Positions 9,185 through 17,649 of a stretch of 50,450 bases of DNA are shown one piece after another. Numbering within the stretch: position 1 is the stretch's first letter; each line of letters opens with the position of its first letter. This DNA comes from Lactiplantibacillus nangangensis (GTDB taxonomy: Bacteria > Bacillota > Bacilli > Lactobacillales > Lactobacillaceae), in contig NZ_BJDI01000019.1 in the NCBI RefSeq assembly GCF_005405065.1, positions 1-50,450 of the forward strand, given 5' to 3'. The notes below the pieces were generated by a model. It was given only the letters and a program-made list of their open reading frames with translations. It was not told the DNA's origin and made no database searches. A program made the position numbers and the translations under genes.

Positions 9185-10393
9185 TTATTTCGCCAGTACC
9201 ATTCTAAAAAGACGTTTATTCAACGTTAAAAATAGCCCCGCAGCAATATAAGCGACACCCAGAATTAACAAAAAACTGAATATATTTAGCTTACTGCCAA
9301 TATAGCCAAAGAATAGTGACCCAATGGGCATAAATAGTAACGTAATACTGTAAAAAGTGCTCATGACCTTTCCCATATGCTGTTTGTCAGTCACCAGCTG
9401 AATCATTGGCACTTGCAAAACCTGAGTCACACCCAAAAAGAGGAACGTCAATAACCAAACGATTAACAAAGCAACATTGTTTTTGGCGCATAAGACTAGT
9501 GCTGACATCAAAAGGCCACCGATGAGATGTGCCAAGATAAATCGCTTGCCGAGAGGAATCTTCTTTAAAACCACATTCGACATTAACGTTGAACCAATTA
9601 ATAGACCAATCGCAGACACTGCCGTGATAATGCCATAAAATTGGCTACCACCCATGCTTCTCCCCAACAAGACTTCGTAAATATTTAACCCGCCAAATAG
9701 AAAGTTAATGAGCGCCGCAACAACCGTAATAAACAGGATCACTGAATTATGTAAAATAAGCTTAAATCCTAGCCCAATATCTCTAAAAAACTGCTTATCC
9801 AGCGAAAAAGCGAATCGTTTGGTCTGCTTATCATTAAAATCGATTCGACTGAACATCACGATTGAAAAAACAAAGGTCAAAATATCAGTGATCAATAACG
9901 GTAAATATGAAAAGGCTTTTAACAGAAAGCCAGTAACGCCATTAAACAAATAATCCGTTCCCCGGTAAGCAACTGACAAAAAGGATTCTGCTTTTGGTAA
10001 ATCTCGATTGGCAACAAAAGATGGTATAAAAGCATCCTGAATTGGATAAGTGTTCATTCCAAAGAAAGACGCGATAAACACCATTAGACAAAGCAGTAGC
10101 ATATTAACATTGCCGATGGTCATCATCACGATGATGACCATAATAGCTAACATCTGACCTAACTCACAAATAATTAACAATAACTTCTTATTGTTATTAT
10201 CGATAATTGGCCCAATCACAAACGAGAGCATTTCTGGGATTAAAATAAAGAAATTCAAAACGCCAACCCACCAGCTTGAGTTAGTATATTGCAAAACAAA
10301 CCAAGTAATCACAATATTATAGATACTATCGCCAGCATTGCTAACCAATCTGCCCGACCAAATTCTTCTAAAATCAGGATATTTTGTAAACAT
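9185..10393 (-). CDS. MFS exporter, macrolide-efflux (MefA/EntS-like) type
   Basis: Integral membrane major facilitator with about 12 hydrophobic segments over 402 aa. The N-terminus (FRRIWSGRLVSNAGDSIY) matches the MefA/EntS-like group, whose members usually pump out drugs, macrolides or siderophores. The substrate here cannot be told from sequence. The start is ATG with GGAGGG 6 nt upstream. Its promoter (10420-10447) carries a perfect 5-3-5 palindrome in the spacer, suggesting control by a dimeric repressor, but no regulator gene is adjacent. It is transcribed alone. Confidence 0.88.
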   Translation of the reverse strand: MFTKYPDFRRIWSGRLVSNAGDSIYNIVITWFVLQYTNSSWWVGVLNFFILIPEMLSFVIGPIIDNNNKKLLLIICELGQMLAIMVIIVMMTIGNVNMLLLCLMVFIASFFGMNTYPIQDAFIPSFVANRDLPKAESFLSVAYRGTDYLFNGVTGFLLKAFSYLPLLITDILTFVFSIVMFSRIDFNDKQTKRFAFSLDKQFFRDIGLGFKLILHNSVILFITVVAALINFLFGGLNIYEVLLGRSMGGSQFYGIITAVSAIGLLIGSTLMSNVVLKKIPLGKRFILAHLIGGLLMSALVLCAKNNVALLIVWLLTFLFLGVTQVLQVPMIQLVTDKQHMGKVMSTFYSITLLFMPIGSLFFGYIGSKLNIFSFLLILGVAYIAAGLFLTLNKRLFRMVLAK

Positions 10394-10419
10394 TCAATCC
10401 CTCCTCGCAGCAACTTAAT

Positions 10420-10447
10420 ATAGTAATAGTATCGCTGATACAATCAA
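10420..10447 (-). promoter_or_regulatory. MFS promoter with embedded palindromic operator
   Basis: -35 TTGATT (10442-10447), 16-bp spacer, -10 TACTAT (10420-10425). The spacer holds GTATC-N3-GATAC (10429-10441), a dyad placed as a repressor site would be. Confidence 0.55.
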
Positions 10448-10832
10448 AATCACACCGTTTTCTAATTTAAGGTTAATAAAATGTTACTTTTACCATTCAA
10501 CCTACGAAAACAGTCCTCCAATGACTAGTCTGCTATTTTCCAATTTACCGATAAATAACCGCCAATAATAAGATTCTAACAGTGGTGATAATCGCCCAAA
10601 TGGTGAAAGAGGCACCACATTTCTACTTGCACATCAAAAATGTCCCACTGACGATACTCTAAGGGACACTCACATTTTTCATATTCTCGGTTTACTGATT
10701 ATTTACTTCGGCACTGAAATATTTATTTAGCAAATAAGCCACTGTCATTGCGCGACAGTGGCCTATTTTTTTGTCTCAGCGACTTTCTACTTCAAAACAC
10801 TGTTAAGCCATCAATTTCATCACAATGTCATT
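10448..10832. other. Gene-free stretch with hairpins
   Basis: I find no credible gene. A hairpin with TGTCCC/GGGACA arms near 10640-10682 is followed by T5 on the minus strand and looks like a minus-strand terminator. A second hairpin at 10738-10762 is terminator-like on the plus strand. Only tiny frames without ribosome sites lie between. Confidence 0.5.
10738..10770 (+). terminator. Orphan plus-strand terminator
   Basis: Perfect 9-bp arms (10738-10746 and 10754-10762) are followed by a T7 run at 10765-10771. The T-run is on the plus strand, but no plus-strand gene lies upstream. The next minus gene ends at 10833, so it could still act weakly on that transcript. Confidence 0.6.
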
Positions 10833-11999
10833 TTAATTGTACTGTACCGCGGCGTTGAGTTTACGACGATTAACTAAATAGATAGTTGCCGTTAAAGGAA
10901 CAACGAGTAACATCACTGGGTAAAAGAACTTTAGTGGCAAAATAGTTGGTAGGATACCGCCAATGATCGGCCCAATCGACATACCAATATCGCTTCCCAA
11001 ATAATAAGTGGCATTAGCAAGTCCCTGTTCTGCCATAGGCGCTAACAAGAGCGCTGTTGATTGAGAAACAGAAACCATCACCCCAAAACCAACCGCCATT
11101 AGCCCGGCTGCCAAGATCATCTCGAAGTTATTTTGCATGATTGTTAATAGGATAATATAGCCAATGGTTGCCATTATGCAGATCGCAAACCAAAGCCCAA
11201 ATGAAATCGTATCAAAATAATTTTTTAATAATAGCCGAATAACGATCAAAACAAGTGAGTAACATAGGAAGAATAGGCTGACGGTAATGTTCAAATGGCG
11301 TTCTTGAACATACATGACGATATCAGCTTGCGTCACGAAATAGGGAATAGACAATAATGAAAAAATCATGGCTACTGGCAAGGCATCACGTTGAATAATC
11401 TTAAAATGTTGGTCTTTTAAGTTGACTGCAGGTTTGGCATGATTATCGATTAATTGGATGACAACTACCATGGCCACAGCGCTCAAGGCCGCCAAGCTGA
11501 TAATGAATTTATAGCCTAAAAGTTGATAAATACTAATTGCTAGCGCTGGCGCAATCGCCATTGCAAGCGCATTTAATAAGCCATAATATCCCATCGCGGC
11601 GCCAAGATGTTGTCGTGGCACTAAATAGGCCATCCAAGTTGCTAAACAAACAGTACATAGGACGAAGCCTAACCCATTGATGAGCCTAAAAAATAATAAC
11701 CATGATGCATCGAATGAAAAAAAGTAACCAAAATCACTAATCGCACATAGACTACCCCCGATTAGCGCTAATCGATATTTAGAAATGCGATCCGTTAAAT
11801 TGCCGGCAAAAGGTCTTAATACCATTGAGGTCAGACTCATAATGCCCACAATAATGCCGGCAAAAGGTCTATTAATCCCTAAATTACGGGCATAGCCATT
11901 CATTAGTGGATTCACCGCTTGAATGCTAAATTGGTAAAAAAAGGTGGCTAACATGACGCAAACAATATCCTTTGAAAAAAATGAAAATTTCTTTGTCAA
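10833..11999 (-). CDS. MFS transporter, sugar/drug-efflux-like
   Basis: A 12-helix major facilitator of 388 aa with the usual loop motif after helix 2 (LRPFAGNLTDRISKYR). It resembles YfcJ/arabinose-efflux-type permeases; the substrate is unknown. The start is uncertain. TTG at 11997-11999 has AGAGGA 7 nt upstream and is preferred. A TTG eight codons earlier (12023) contains that site inside the frame. It lies 63 bp after the esterase gene on the same strand and is probably co-transcribed, so it may export a product or substrate of that enzyme (inference). A short CGGTT-AT-AACCG palindrome sits in the gap. Confidence 0.82.
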   Translation of the reverse strand: MTKKFSFFSKDIVCVMLATFFYQFSIQAVNPLMNGYARNLGINRPFAGIIVGIMSLTSMVLRPFAGNLTDRISKYRLALIGGSLCAISDFGYFFSFDASWLLFFRLINGLGFVLCTVCLATWMAYLVPRQHLGAAMGYYGLLNALAMAIAPALAISIYQLLGYKFIISLAALSAVAMVVVIQLIDNHAKPAVNLKDQHFKIIQRDALPVAMIFSLLSIPYFVTQADIVMYVQERHLNITVSLFFLCYSLVLIVIRLLLKNYFDTISFGLWFAICIMATIGYIILLTIMQNNFEMILAAGLMAVGFGVMVSVSQSTALLLAPMAEQGLANATYYLGSDIGMSIGPIIGGILPTILPLKFFYPVMLLVVPLTATIYLVNRRKLNAAVQYN

Positions 12000-12062
12000 A
12001 ACTTGTTCCTCTCTTTTGGTCAAACAAAAAGACGGTTATAACCGCCCTTTCGTAAGGATTAA

Positions 12063-13490
12063 TTATGGACGAGAAATGCCTTTAAATAGCTGCAGAACCA
12101 ATTTGGCATGCTCAATTCCGTTATATGGTCTCTGACCAATATCTTTGATCATTATTTGATTTGCCTTCACCGGTGACCATAATTTCTCATGTTGATCAGT
12201 CGCAAAGTTCAGTAATGTTTGACTAATAAACTGATCCCGATCGCGTTGTTCTTGACTCGCATCAGGTGCCGTTTGACCGACAATCCCATACATATCAGTC
12301 CCATGATAAGCGGGCGACCCCTCAGTTGGGCCAACACTTAGTTGGTAAACACGCCCGCCAGCCTGAGCATGATCATGGGCTTCCCGAATCGCTGGTAAGG
12401 TAAAATTGTAATCGGTAAAGAAGCGGGTTCTGACTTCAAGCGGTGACGCTTTGCCAGCACCACAATGCAACGTGATGGCCTTAGCCTGTTTGCGTGGAAT
12501 ATGGCAATCGTAAACCATTTCATCAATCACAGCTTCGATGGTTTTAGGATCAACATTATCTGGAATATTAGCTGCATACCAGCTGGCTTCGGCCGTTGTT
12601 GAAGTCATGATTAAATCAACATCTTTATGTTCGCCGCTTTTAATCACCTCAGCAGGGTTAGCTTTCAAGACGCCATTTGGTAAAAATTCATCTTCAACAA
12701 TACCGATTGAAATGGTATTGAGATTGCCACGTTTCAAAACATCAGTTGGTAAAACTTGATTAACCGCAGCCATCAGTGATTTAGCATCAACCGTCAATAA
12801 CTGTTCTGGTGACGTCAGTTTTAGTGTTTTTAAAACTTGATCCGCTAATTCTTCAGCCCACCAAGCTGGGATATAACGGGCGGCATAACCAGAGAAGGCA
12901 GCTAATCTGCGATACAACCCGTCAGCTTCAGGGACCGCTAAGAGCGTTAAAAGTGAAAATGACCCGGCACTATGACCCGTAAGCGTCACTTGGTCGGCGT
13001 CACCACCAAATGATCCAATGTATTGGTGGATCCACTTTAAGGCTAGGACCATATCTTGTAATCCTAAGTTACTGGCATCCTTAAACTTGCCACCATATTG
13101 AGATAATTCAAGCCAGCCAAGTGGTCCTAGACGGTAATTAATTGAAACCCCAATCACTTTGCCACTTGCGACTAAGCCTGACAAATCCGATGTGTCTTGA
13201 GAATTAGCGCCATAAGTCCAACCGCCACCGTGGATATAAACAACCACGGGTAGTTTTCCTTGAACATGCTCGGGCGCCCAGATATTAAGGTTTAAGCAAT
13301 CTTCACTTTTACCTTTGTCAGAATTTAGAAAAGCTGGATCTGTTAATTGCAATGACGCTGGCCCGCTTTGACTATCGTCATTCTTGGGGTCAAATGGGAC
13401 AATTTGAGCCTTTTGGAACCGGCTAGCCGTACCATAAGGAATCCCGAGCCATTCTTGAACATTGTTAAATTTTTTATTAGGATGTGACAT
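12063..13490 (-). CDS. Type-B carboxylesterase
   Basis: Serine hydrolase of the alpha/beta fold that cleaves carboxylic esters. The oxyanion-hole motif HGGGWTYG is at residues 87-94. The nucleophile is Ser174 in TGHSAGS, and the SEDCLNLNIWAP block at 62-73 is the family's second signature. The length of 475 aa is normal for bacterial members. The ATG at 13488-13490 is chosen because AAGGA lies about 8 nt upstream; an ATG seven codons earlier has no site. No signal peptide is seen, so it should be cytoplasmic. It precedes the MFS gene at 10833-11999. Plantarum strains are known to have several esterases, some acting on phenolic esters, but the substrate is not determined here. Confidence 0.9.
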   Translation of the reverse strand: MSHPNKKFNNVQEWLGIPYGTASRFQKAQIVPFDPKNDDSQSGPASLQLTDPAFLNSDKGKSEDCLNLNIWAPEHVQGKLPVVVYIHGGGWTYGANSQDTSDLSGLVASGKVIGVSINYRLGPLGWLELSQYGGKFKDASNLGLQDMVLALKWIHQYIGSFGGDADQVTLTGHSAGSFSLLTLLAVPEADGLYRRLAAFSGYAARYIPAWWAEELADQVLKTLKLTSPEQLLTVDAKSLMAAVNQVLPTDVLKRGNLNTISIGIVEDEFLPNGVLKANPAEVIKSGEHKDVDLIMTSTTAEASWYAANIPDNVDPKTIEAVIDEMVYDCHIPRKQAKAITLHCGAGKASPLEVRTRFFTDYNFTLPAIREAHDHAQAGGRVYQLSVGPTEGSPAYHGTDMYGIVGQTAPDASQEQRDRDQFISQTLLNFATDQHEKLWSPVKANQIMIKDIGQRPYNGIEHAKLVLQLFKGISRP

Positions 13491-13639
13491 TTCAAATTCC
13501 TTCTTCCACATTTTTATATCGCTTTAGTTTAGTATTCCTTCATTTTAAACTGTGCCCCAACGTTACAGTCAACTGGAAGTTTAAGGTCGTCCCAACTCGT
13601 CCCCTAATTAACTAACATGGCAATTGTCTTCGGAAAACA

Positions 13640-13680
13640 AAAAGACTATTCAAAATCGTTGGATTTCGAATAGTCTTTTA
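13640..13680 (-). terminator. Terminator of nagB
   Basis: Arms at about 13640-13656 and 13664-13680 have one mismatch and are followed on the minus strand by T5. It lies 44 bp past the nagB stop. Confidence 0.75.
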
Positions 13681-13723
13681 AAGTGCACACGCATTAATTT
13701 TTAAATTTAGTTAAGTTTAAATT

Positions 13724-14437
13724 CTAGTATTTTTTGCTTAACTTGCTAGCTGCGGCTTCGTCAATGATAACCGTAACATCAGGATGGTTTTGCAAAATTG
13801 AAGCTGGGCAATCAACGGTGTCAGGGCCTTCGATCATACCCTTAACTGCATCCGCCTTGTTGTCGCCAAAGGCTTCGAGAATCAAGTGCTTACTCTTCAT
13901 GATTGAAGCTAAGCCCATTGAGAAGGCTTGCTTAGGAACATCATTTTCGCTAGCAAAGAAACGGGCGTTGGCTTCAATGGTTGATTCCGTTAAGTCAACA
14001 ACATGCGTTGTCACGTCGCGGGCAGTCCCTGGTTCGTTGAAACCGATGTGACCATTGCGGCCAATCCCTAAAATTTGTAAATCGATTGGATGTTCATCGA
14101 TCACTTTGTCATAACGTTTTACTTCTTCGGCTGGGTTAGCAGCTAAACCGTTTGGCAAGAATGATTCTTTAAATGGTTTTTGGTTAAATAAATGTGATTG
14201 CATGAAATATTTGTAACTTTGGTCGTTATCTGGTGCAATACCAACATATTCATCCAAGTTAACGGATGTGCAGTTACTGAAATCTAAGTCACTCTTTACG
14301 ATTTCTTGATAAGTTGTAACGGGTGTCGAACCAGTTGCCAACCCAAATACTTTAGCCCCATTGTCCAAGGCATTCTTAAATACTTTGTATCCTTCTACAC
14401 CGCCGGCAGCTTGATCCTTTACTACGATAACTTTCAT
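13724..14437 (-). CDS. nagB: Glucosamine-6-phosphate deaminase
   Basis: Converts glucosamine-6-phosphate to fructose-6-phosphate and ammonia, feeding amino sugars into glycolysis. Motifs: ATGSTP at residues 34-39 (phosphate binding), NLDEYVG at 60-66 with the catalytic Asp, and [13 protein letters not shown] at 124-136 with the ring-opening His. The length of 237 aa matches the short Gram-positive form, which lacks the allosteric tail of E. coli NagB. It is a single gene. Two GntR/NagR-type operators (14460-14494) lie just upstream, so induction by amino sugars is likely. The start is ATG with AGGGAG about 11 nt upstream. Confidence 0.96.
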   Translation of the reverse strand: MKVIVVKDQAAGGVEGYKVFKNALDNGAKVFGLATGSTPVTTYQEIVKSDLDFSNCTSVNLDEYVGIAPDNDQSYKYFMQSHLFNQKPFKESFLPNGLAANPAEEVKRYDKVIDEHPIDLQILGIGRNGHIGFNEPGTARDVTTHVVDLTESTIEANARFFASENDVPKQAFSMGLASIMKSKHLILEAFGDNKADAVKGMIEGPDTVDCPASILQNHPDVTVIIDEAAASKLSKKY

Positions 14438-14459
14438 AATTAACTGACTCCCTCTTTAT

Positions 14460-14494
14460 TTGGTATAGTCCAATTGTATATTGGTCTAGACTAA
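14460..14494 (-). promoter_or_regulatory. Two NagR-type operators upstream of nagB
   Basis: TTGGTATAGTCCAA (14460-14473) and TTGGTCTAGACTAA (14481-14494) are near-palindromes of the NagR/YvoA dre type, 21 bp apart centre to centre (two helical turns). They overlap the likely promoter; a TTGAAT at 14496-14501 on the minus strand may be its -35. Confidence 0.65.
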
Positions 14495-14583
14495 AATTCA
14501 AGGGTTTTGTTCGAAATAGTTTATTTTTTCTTTGGAATCGCTACCAATACCGTCGTTTTTAGTAAACTCGGGCAACATAACAA

Positions 14584-14612
14584 TTGTATTATTTAATTAA
14601 TTTGCCTATACT
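14584..14612 (+). promoter_or_regulatory. Promoter of a putative small RNA
   Basis: TTGTAT (14584-14589), exactly 17 bp, TATACT (14607-14612). A terminator follows about 65 nt downstream, with no reading frame between. Confidence 0.6.
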
Positions 14613-14618
14613 TAAAGA

Positions 14619-14687
14619 GTTCGTAACTCCGTAGAGCGTGAGAAACTCTACGACTAGCCAAGGCTGTAAAGTCATTGGCTATTTTTT
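14619..14687 (+). ncRNA. Putative orphan small RNA, about 70 nt
   Basis: The transcript expected from the promoter at 14584-14612 contains the stem CGTAGAG/CTCTACG (14630-14636 with 14646-14652). It ends in the hairpin AGCCAA/TTGGCT (14656-14661 with 14675-14680) followed by T6. A GAGTT/AACTC stem-loop overlaps the expected start. It holds no open frame with a ribosome site. I do not recognise it as a known riboswitch or housekeeping RNA. The next gene downstream (greA-like) is more than 300 bp away, so it is unlikely to be that gene's leader. Confidence 0.5.
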
Positions 14688-14691
14688 ATGA

Positions 14692-14803
14692 GTGTAATTC
14701 AGGGCGACCAGCCACCGAGCATTGCCTAGCCAACCAATTACTCGGCGATTTTTCCGAGTTGTTGGTTAGCGTAGCAAGCACAGGTTGCTGCCCTGAATTA
14801 CAC
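14692..14803. repeat. Palindromic structured element, copy 1 (112 bp)
   Basis: Perfect 14-bp outer arms at 14692-14705 and 14790-14803. Inside, an imperfect second stem (near 14710-14716 and 14783-14789) encloses a third hairpin with ACTCGG/CCGAGT (14740-14745, 14754-14759). It shares ACCGAGCATT and the overall layout with the element at 20519-20631, though the stem sequences differ. Frames on either strand here are by-products of the palindrome. Confidence 0.75.
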
Positions 14804-15025
14804 GTTACGGCTATCTCAGTAGCCCTCGCTCCCCAATATAATAGTAAGTCCAACCCAAATAGTATTAATATCGCACGGTCACTCATGCACTAGTTTTCCG
14901 TTCAAAAAACACGCTCTCACATACGCAAACATTACAAAATTTTTTTCTAAAACAAAAATACAAATTTTCGGCAAAGTGCGTTAAACTATTCCCAGTAAAA
15001 TCCAACAAATGCGAGGTTTTATCCT

Positions 15026-15496
15026 ATGGAACCAACCTTTAATAAAATGACCCCAGCCGGTTATCATGCCATCGAACAAGAAATTGCTGATTTAATTGCG
15101 CAGCGACCACACCGCATCAAAGTTTTAGCCGCCGCTGCCGCGCTTGGTGATCGGTCCGAAAACGCTGAATACACCAATGCTAAACGAGACTTAGGTCGTT
15201 TGGAAAGTCGCGTCCGTTTTTTGAATAAACAGTTACAGTACGCCAAAGTTGTTGAACCAGCCGATAATGACCAGCTCGACATCGGTAAGTCAGTAACGCT
15301 AGAATTTATGGATGACCACGATCAAGTCACCTATCAACTGGTTGGCAAACAAGAAGCGAATTTAGAACAAAATAAAATTTCCTTCACTTCCCCAATTGGC
15401 GCCGCGCTCGATCATCACACCGTTAACGATGTCGTCACCGTCGCCGCCCCGAATGGCAGCTACCAAGTTAAGATTATCGAAATTCACCGTAGTTAA
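15026..15496 (+). CDS. greA: GreA-family transcript cleavage factor
   Basis: Binds the RNA polymerase secondary channel and triggers cleavage of backtracked RNA. The N-terminal coiled coil spans about residues 8-75. The tip motif GDRSENAEYTNAKRDL (41-56) keeps the acidic residues needed for cleavage. A C-terminal FKBP-like GreA domain follows (about 85-156). The length of 156 aa is normal. It is probably a second GreA copy, since this neighbourhood is not the usual one (inference). The start is ATG at 15026 with a modest GAGG upstream. Single gene, with a strong terminator at 15546-15587. Confidence 0.9.
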   Translation: MEPTFNKMTPAGYHAIEQEIADLIAQRPHRIKVLAAAAALGDRSENAEYTNAKRDLGRLESRVRFLNKQLQYAKVVEPADNDQLDIGKSVTLEFMDDHDQVTYQLVGKQEANLEQNKISFTSPIGAALDHHTVNDVVTVAAPNGSYQVKIIEIHRS

Positions 15497-15545
15497 ATTG
15501 AAAATAACGGCACTGCTCAGAAATTAATCGTCCAGTGTCACTTTT

Positions 15546-15587
15546 AAAATGGGATGAGGCCAAATCTTTTCAGCCTCATCCCATTTT
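15546..15587 (+). terminator. Terminator of greA-like gene
   Basis: Perfect 15-bp arms (15546-15560 and 15573-15587) with A4 and T4 ends. Confidence 0.8.
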
Positions 15588-15745
15588 AGTGTTTTTGATG
15601 ACAATTATCGTTATAAACGGCTTTACATTATAAAGCCCAAAACCACTGAATCGTTAGTGATCAGCACTTGAAACTTAATAATCTAACGTTTTTGACGTAA
15701 AATACTAAAAAAAGAAAACCCTAATCTTTCTTTAATGGTTCTCAA

Positions 15746-15773
15746 ATGACAGGACTGATGTAAGCGCTACAAT
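15746..15773 (+). promoter_or_regulatory. Promoter of the 52-aa membrane peptide gene
   Basis: ATGACA (15746-15751), 16 bp, TACAAT (15768-15773), 30 bp before the first ATG. A near-palindrome TGTAAGCGCTACA (15759-15771) overlaps the -10. It resembles a cre site but is one base short of the consensus length. Confidence 0.55.
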
Positions 15774-15802
15774 AGACCCGTAAAGTAATCAGAAAAGGGT
15801 GA

Positions 15803-15961
15803 ATGATGATGGTATTGAGTATTATTACTATTTTAGGTATGGGGTTAATTGCAGCAACGGGTGTCCATTTTGTGAATGCCTCACGGGCAATGCAAGTAAA
15901 GACGGTAGACCATCACACTGGTAAAATGCCCGCAAACCTCCACCAAATCGACTTTCTTTAG
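15803..15961 (+). CDS. Small membrane peptide, 52 aa
   Basis: Three ATG codons in a row (15803, 15806, 15809) follow AAAAGGGTGA; the second or third has the better spacing. The peptide begins with one hydrophobic helix (about residues 3-23, VLSIITILGMGLIAATGV) and ends in a polar tail with His-His. I know no function. It has its own promoter (15746-15773) and a terminator with 19-bp arms (15999-16043), which together support a real gene despite its size. Confidence 0.7.
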   Translation: MMMVLSIITILGMGLIAATGVHFVNASRAMQVKTVDHHTGKMPANLHQIDFL

Positions 15962-15998
15962 ATCATTTAGTTGAGCTTTAAAGTTTGAACATTGTTTA

Positions 15999-16052
15999 CT
16001 GACTAGTCTGTTTCCAGGACACAACTGGAAACCTGCTAGCCAGTTTTATTTT
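15999..16052 (+). terminator. Terminator of the 52-aa peptide gene
   Basis: 19-bp arms (15999-16017 and 16025-16043) with three mismatches, then a TTTTATTTT tract. Confidence 0.75.
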
Positions 16053-16111
16053 GCCCTGATTCCGTGGCAAACCGGCTCGACATTATTTAACTTCAGATGG
16101 GTTCAGCGCTA

Positions 16112-16146
16112 ACAAAAAGATTGACCAGTAACGGCCAATCTTTTTG
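16112..16146 (-). terminator. Terminator of the aldo/keto reductase gene
   Basis: 15-bp arms (16112-16126 and 16132-16146) with one mismatch. On the minus strand a T5 run lies within the closing arm. Confidence 0.75.
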
Positions 16147-16147
16147 T

Positions 16148-16978
16148 CTAAAATTCTTGATAAACAGCTGGGTCTTGATTCTTCAAACGACCATCTGCCG
16201 AACTAAGCCCATTAATAGTCGCCATATCCGCAGCTGAAATTTCAAAGTCAAACAGATCCAGATTACCGGCTTGGCGCTTAGGCGTTGAAGACTTCGGAAT
16301 TGGTAACGTCCCCAATTGTAACTCCCAACGTAAAATCAATTGACCAACATTTTTACCATATTCGGCAGCCAGTTGCTTTAGCGTTGGATTTTGTAACATC
16401 TCACTTGCACGACCAAGCGGGCTCCAATCTTGCGTCAAAATGCCATTAGCAGCGTCATAGTCACGTTGCGCTTGTTGATTGAAATAAGGATGTAATTCAA
16501 TTTGATTAATGACTGGCAATACGCCAGTGGCCTTTTTTAGCCGGTCCAAATGAGCTGGCAAGAAGTTTGACACCCCGATAGACCGCACTAAGCCAAATTT
16601 TTGAGCATCGATCAAAGCCTGCCAAGCTTCAACATAGTGGTCTTCTTTCGGATTCGGCCAGTGGATCAAATAAAGATCATAATAATCCAAGCCAGCCCGA
16701 TATAGGGACTCTTGAATCGTGTCGATGGCCTCATGATAATCATGATGACGCCCAGGTAACTTCGATGAAATGAGCAACTCTGACCGCGGCACGGATGAGC
16801 GTCGAACGGCCTCACCGACTGCGCCTTCATTTTCATAATTGAACGCCGTATCTAAGAGTCGATAGCCGCGATCAATCGCAGAATCGATCACATCGACACC
16901 GTGCGCGCCATTTAGTTTATAAGTTCCAAAACCAACTTTAGGCAGCGTTAGCCCGTCACGTAACGTATAAGTTTCCAA
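16148..16978 (-). CDS. Aldo/keto reductase
   Basis: NAD(P)H-dependent reductase of aldehydes and ketones with a TIM-barrel fold. The catalytic tetrad is complete: Asp43 and Tyr48 in LLDTAFNYENE, Lys73 in SSKLPG, His106 in LIHWPNP. The C-terminal IPKSSTPKR motif binds the cofactor phosphate. I start at the TTG at 16976-16978 (276 aa), which has AGGGGG about 9 nt upstream; a TTG six codons earlier has that site inside the frame. The family includes 2,5-diketo-gluconate reductases and methylglyoxal reductases; the substrate is unknown. It lies next to a glutathione peroxidase on the same strand, 47 bp apart, suggesting a shared detoxification or stress role. Confidence 0.92.
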   Translation of the reverse strand: METYTLRDGLTLPKVGFGTYKLNGAHGVDVIDSAIDRGYRLLDTAFNYENEGAVGEAVRRSSVPRSELLISSKLPGRHHDYHEAIDTIQESLYRAGLDYYDLYLIHWPNPKEDHYVEAWQALIDAQKFGLVRSIGVSNFLPAHLDRLKKATGVLPVINQIELHPYFNQQAQRDYDAANGILTQDWSPLGRASEMLQNPTLKQLAAEYGKNVGQLILRWELQLGTLPIPKSSTPKRQAGNLDLFDFEISAADMATINGLSSADGRLKNQDPAVYQEF

Positions 16979-17025
16979 ACCAAAATACCCCCTCAAATAA
17001 TTATTATATTAATATCGTAGCATAA

Positions 17026-17499
17026 TTACCGGTCAGCAAGGGCATCACGAATCGCCGTTTCAAATGTTTGTGGGCGGGTCGTTGGCGCGAATCGTTCTAA
17101 AACTTGACCATCCCGACCAATCAAGAATTTCGTAAAATTCCATTTGATCCGGCCATGCCCAGCCGCTTGCTTCAAATAACTAAATAATGGATCCGCGTCC
17201 TCGCCATTCACCATCACCCGTTTAGTCATCGGGAACGTCACCCCATAATGGCGTTGGCAATAATCATGGGTCGCTTCATCATCCGCTTTTTCTTGATGAA
17301 ATTGATTTGACGGTAGCCCCAAAACCACGAGCCCCTCTGCCTGGTATTTTTGATAGAGAGCTTCTAAACCTTTAAATTGTGGCGCCAACCCACAGTTACT
17401 AGCCGTATTTACGACCAATAAAACTTGACCACGATAGGTTTCAAGCGACAGGTCTTCGCCGCTCATTTCAGTTTCTTTAAAATCATAAATTGTTGTCAT
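17026..17499 (-). CDS. Glutathione peroxidase-family thiol peroxidase
   Basis: Reduces hydrogen and organic peroxides. The active cysteine is Cys36 in NTASNCGL, in place of selenocysteine. The partner Gln is in GLPSNQF and the Trp/Asn in KWNFTKF, giving the complete tetrad. In bacteria without much glutathione these enzymes usually draw electrons from thioredoxin, as may be the case here. The ATG at 17497-17499 is chosen (157 aa) because GGAGGT lies about 7 nt upstream; a frame nine codons longer has no site. It is probably co-transcribed with the aldo/keto reductase. Confidence 0.93.
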   Translation of the reverse strand: MTTIYDFKETEMSGEDLSLETYRGQVLLVVNTASNCGLAPQFKGLEALYQKYQAEGLVVLGLPSNQFHQEKADDEATHDYCQRHYGVTFPMTKRVMVNGEDADPLFSYLKQAAGHGRIKWNFTKFLIGRDGQVLERFAPTTRPQTFETAIRDALADR

Positions 17500-17609
17500 C
17501 TTATCAACCTCCAACTCGTCGTGCAATTAATCTGCGAGCCTTACTTACTTAAGTAAAGCACAAAATCATGATTTTCCAATGAACTTTGCTCAATTATCGA
17601 AATTGCTAA

Positions 17610-17638
17610 TTGCGTTGCCCTATGAATTCGGTTACACT
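17610..17638 (+). promoter_or_regulatory. Promoter of the TPP riboswitch transcript
   Basis: TTGCGT (17610-17615), 17 bp, TACACT (17633-17638), just before the THI element. Confidence 0.65.
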
Positions 17639-17649
17639 AAAGGCAATCA

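Noticed and set aside
14675-14893. Frames of 66-72 codons on both strands over the 14692-14803 element
   Set aside because: They arise because the sequence is palindromic; neither has a ribosome site or protein-like composition.
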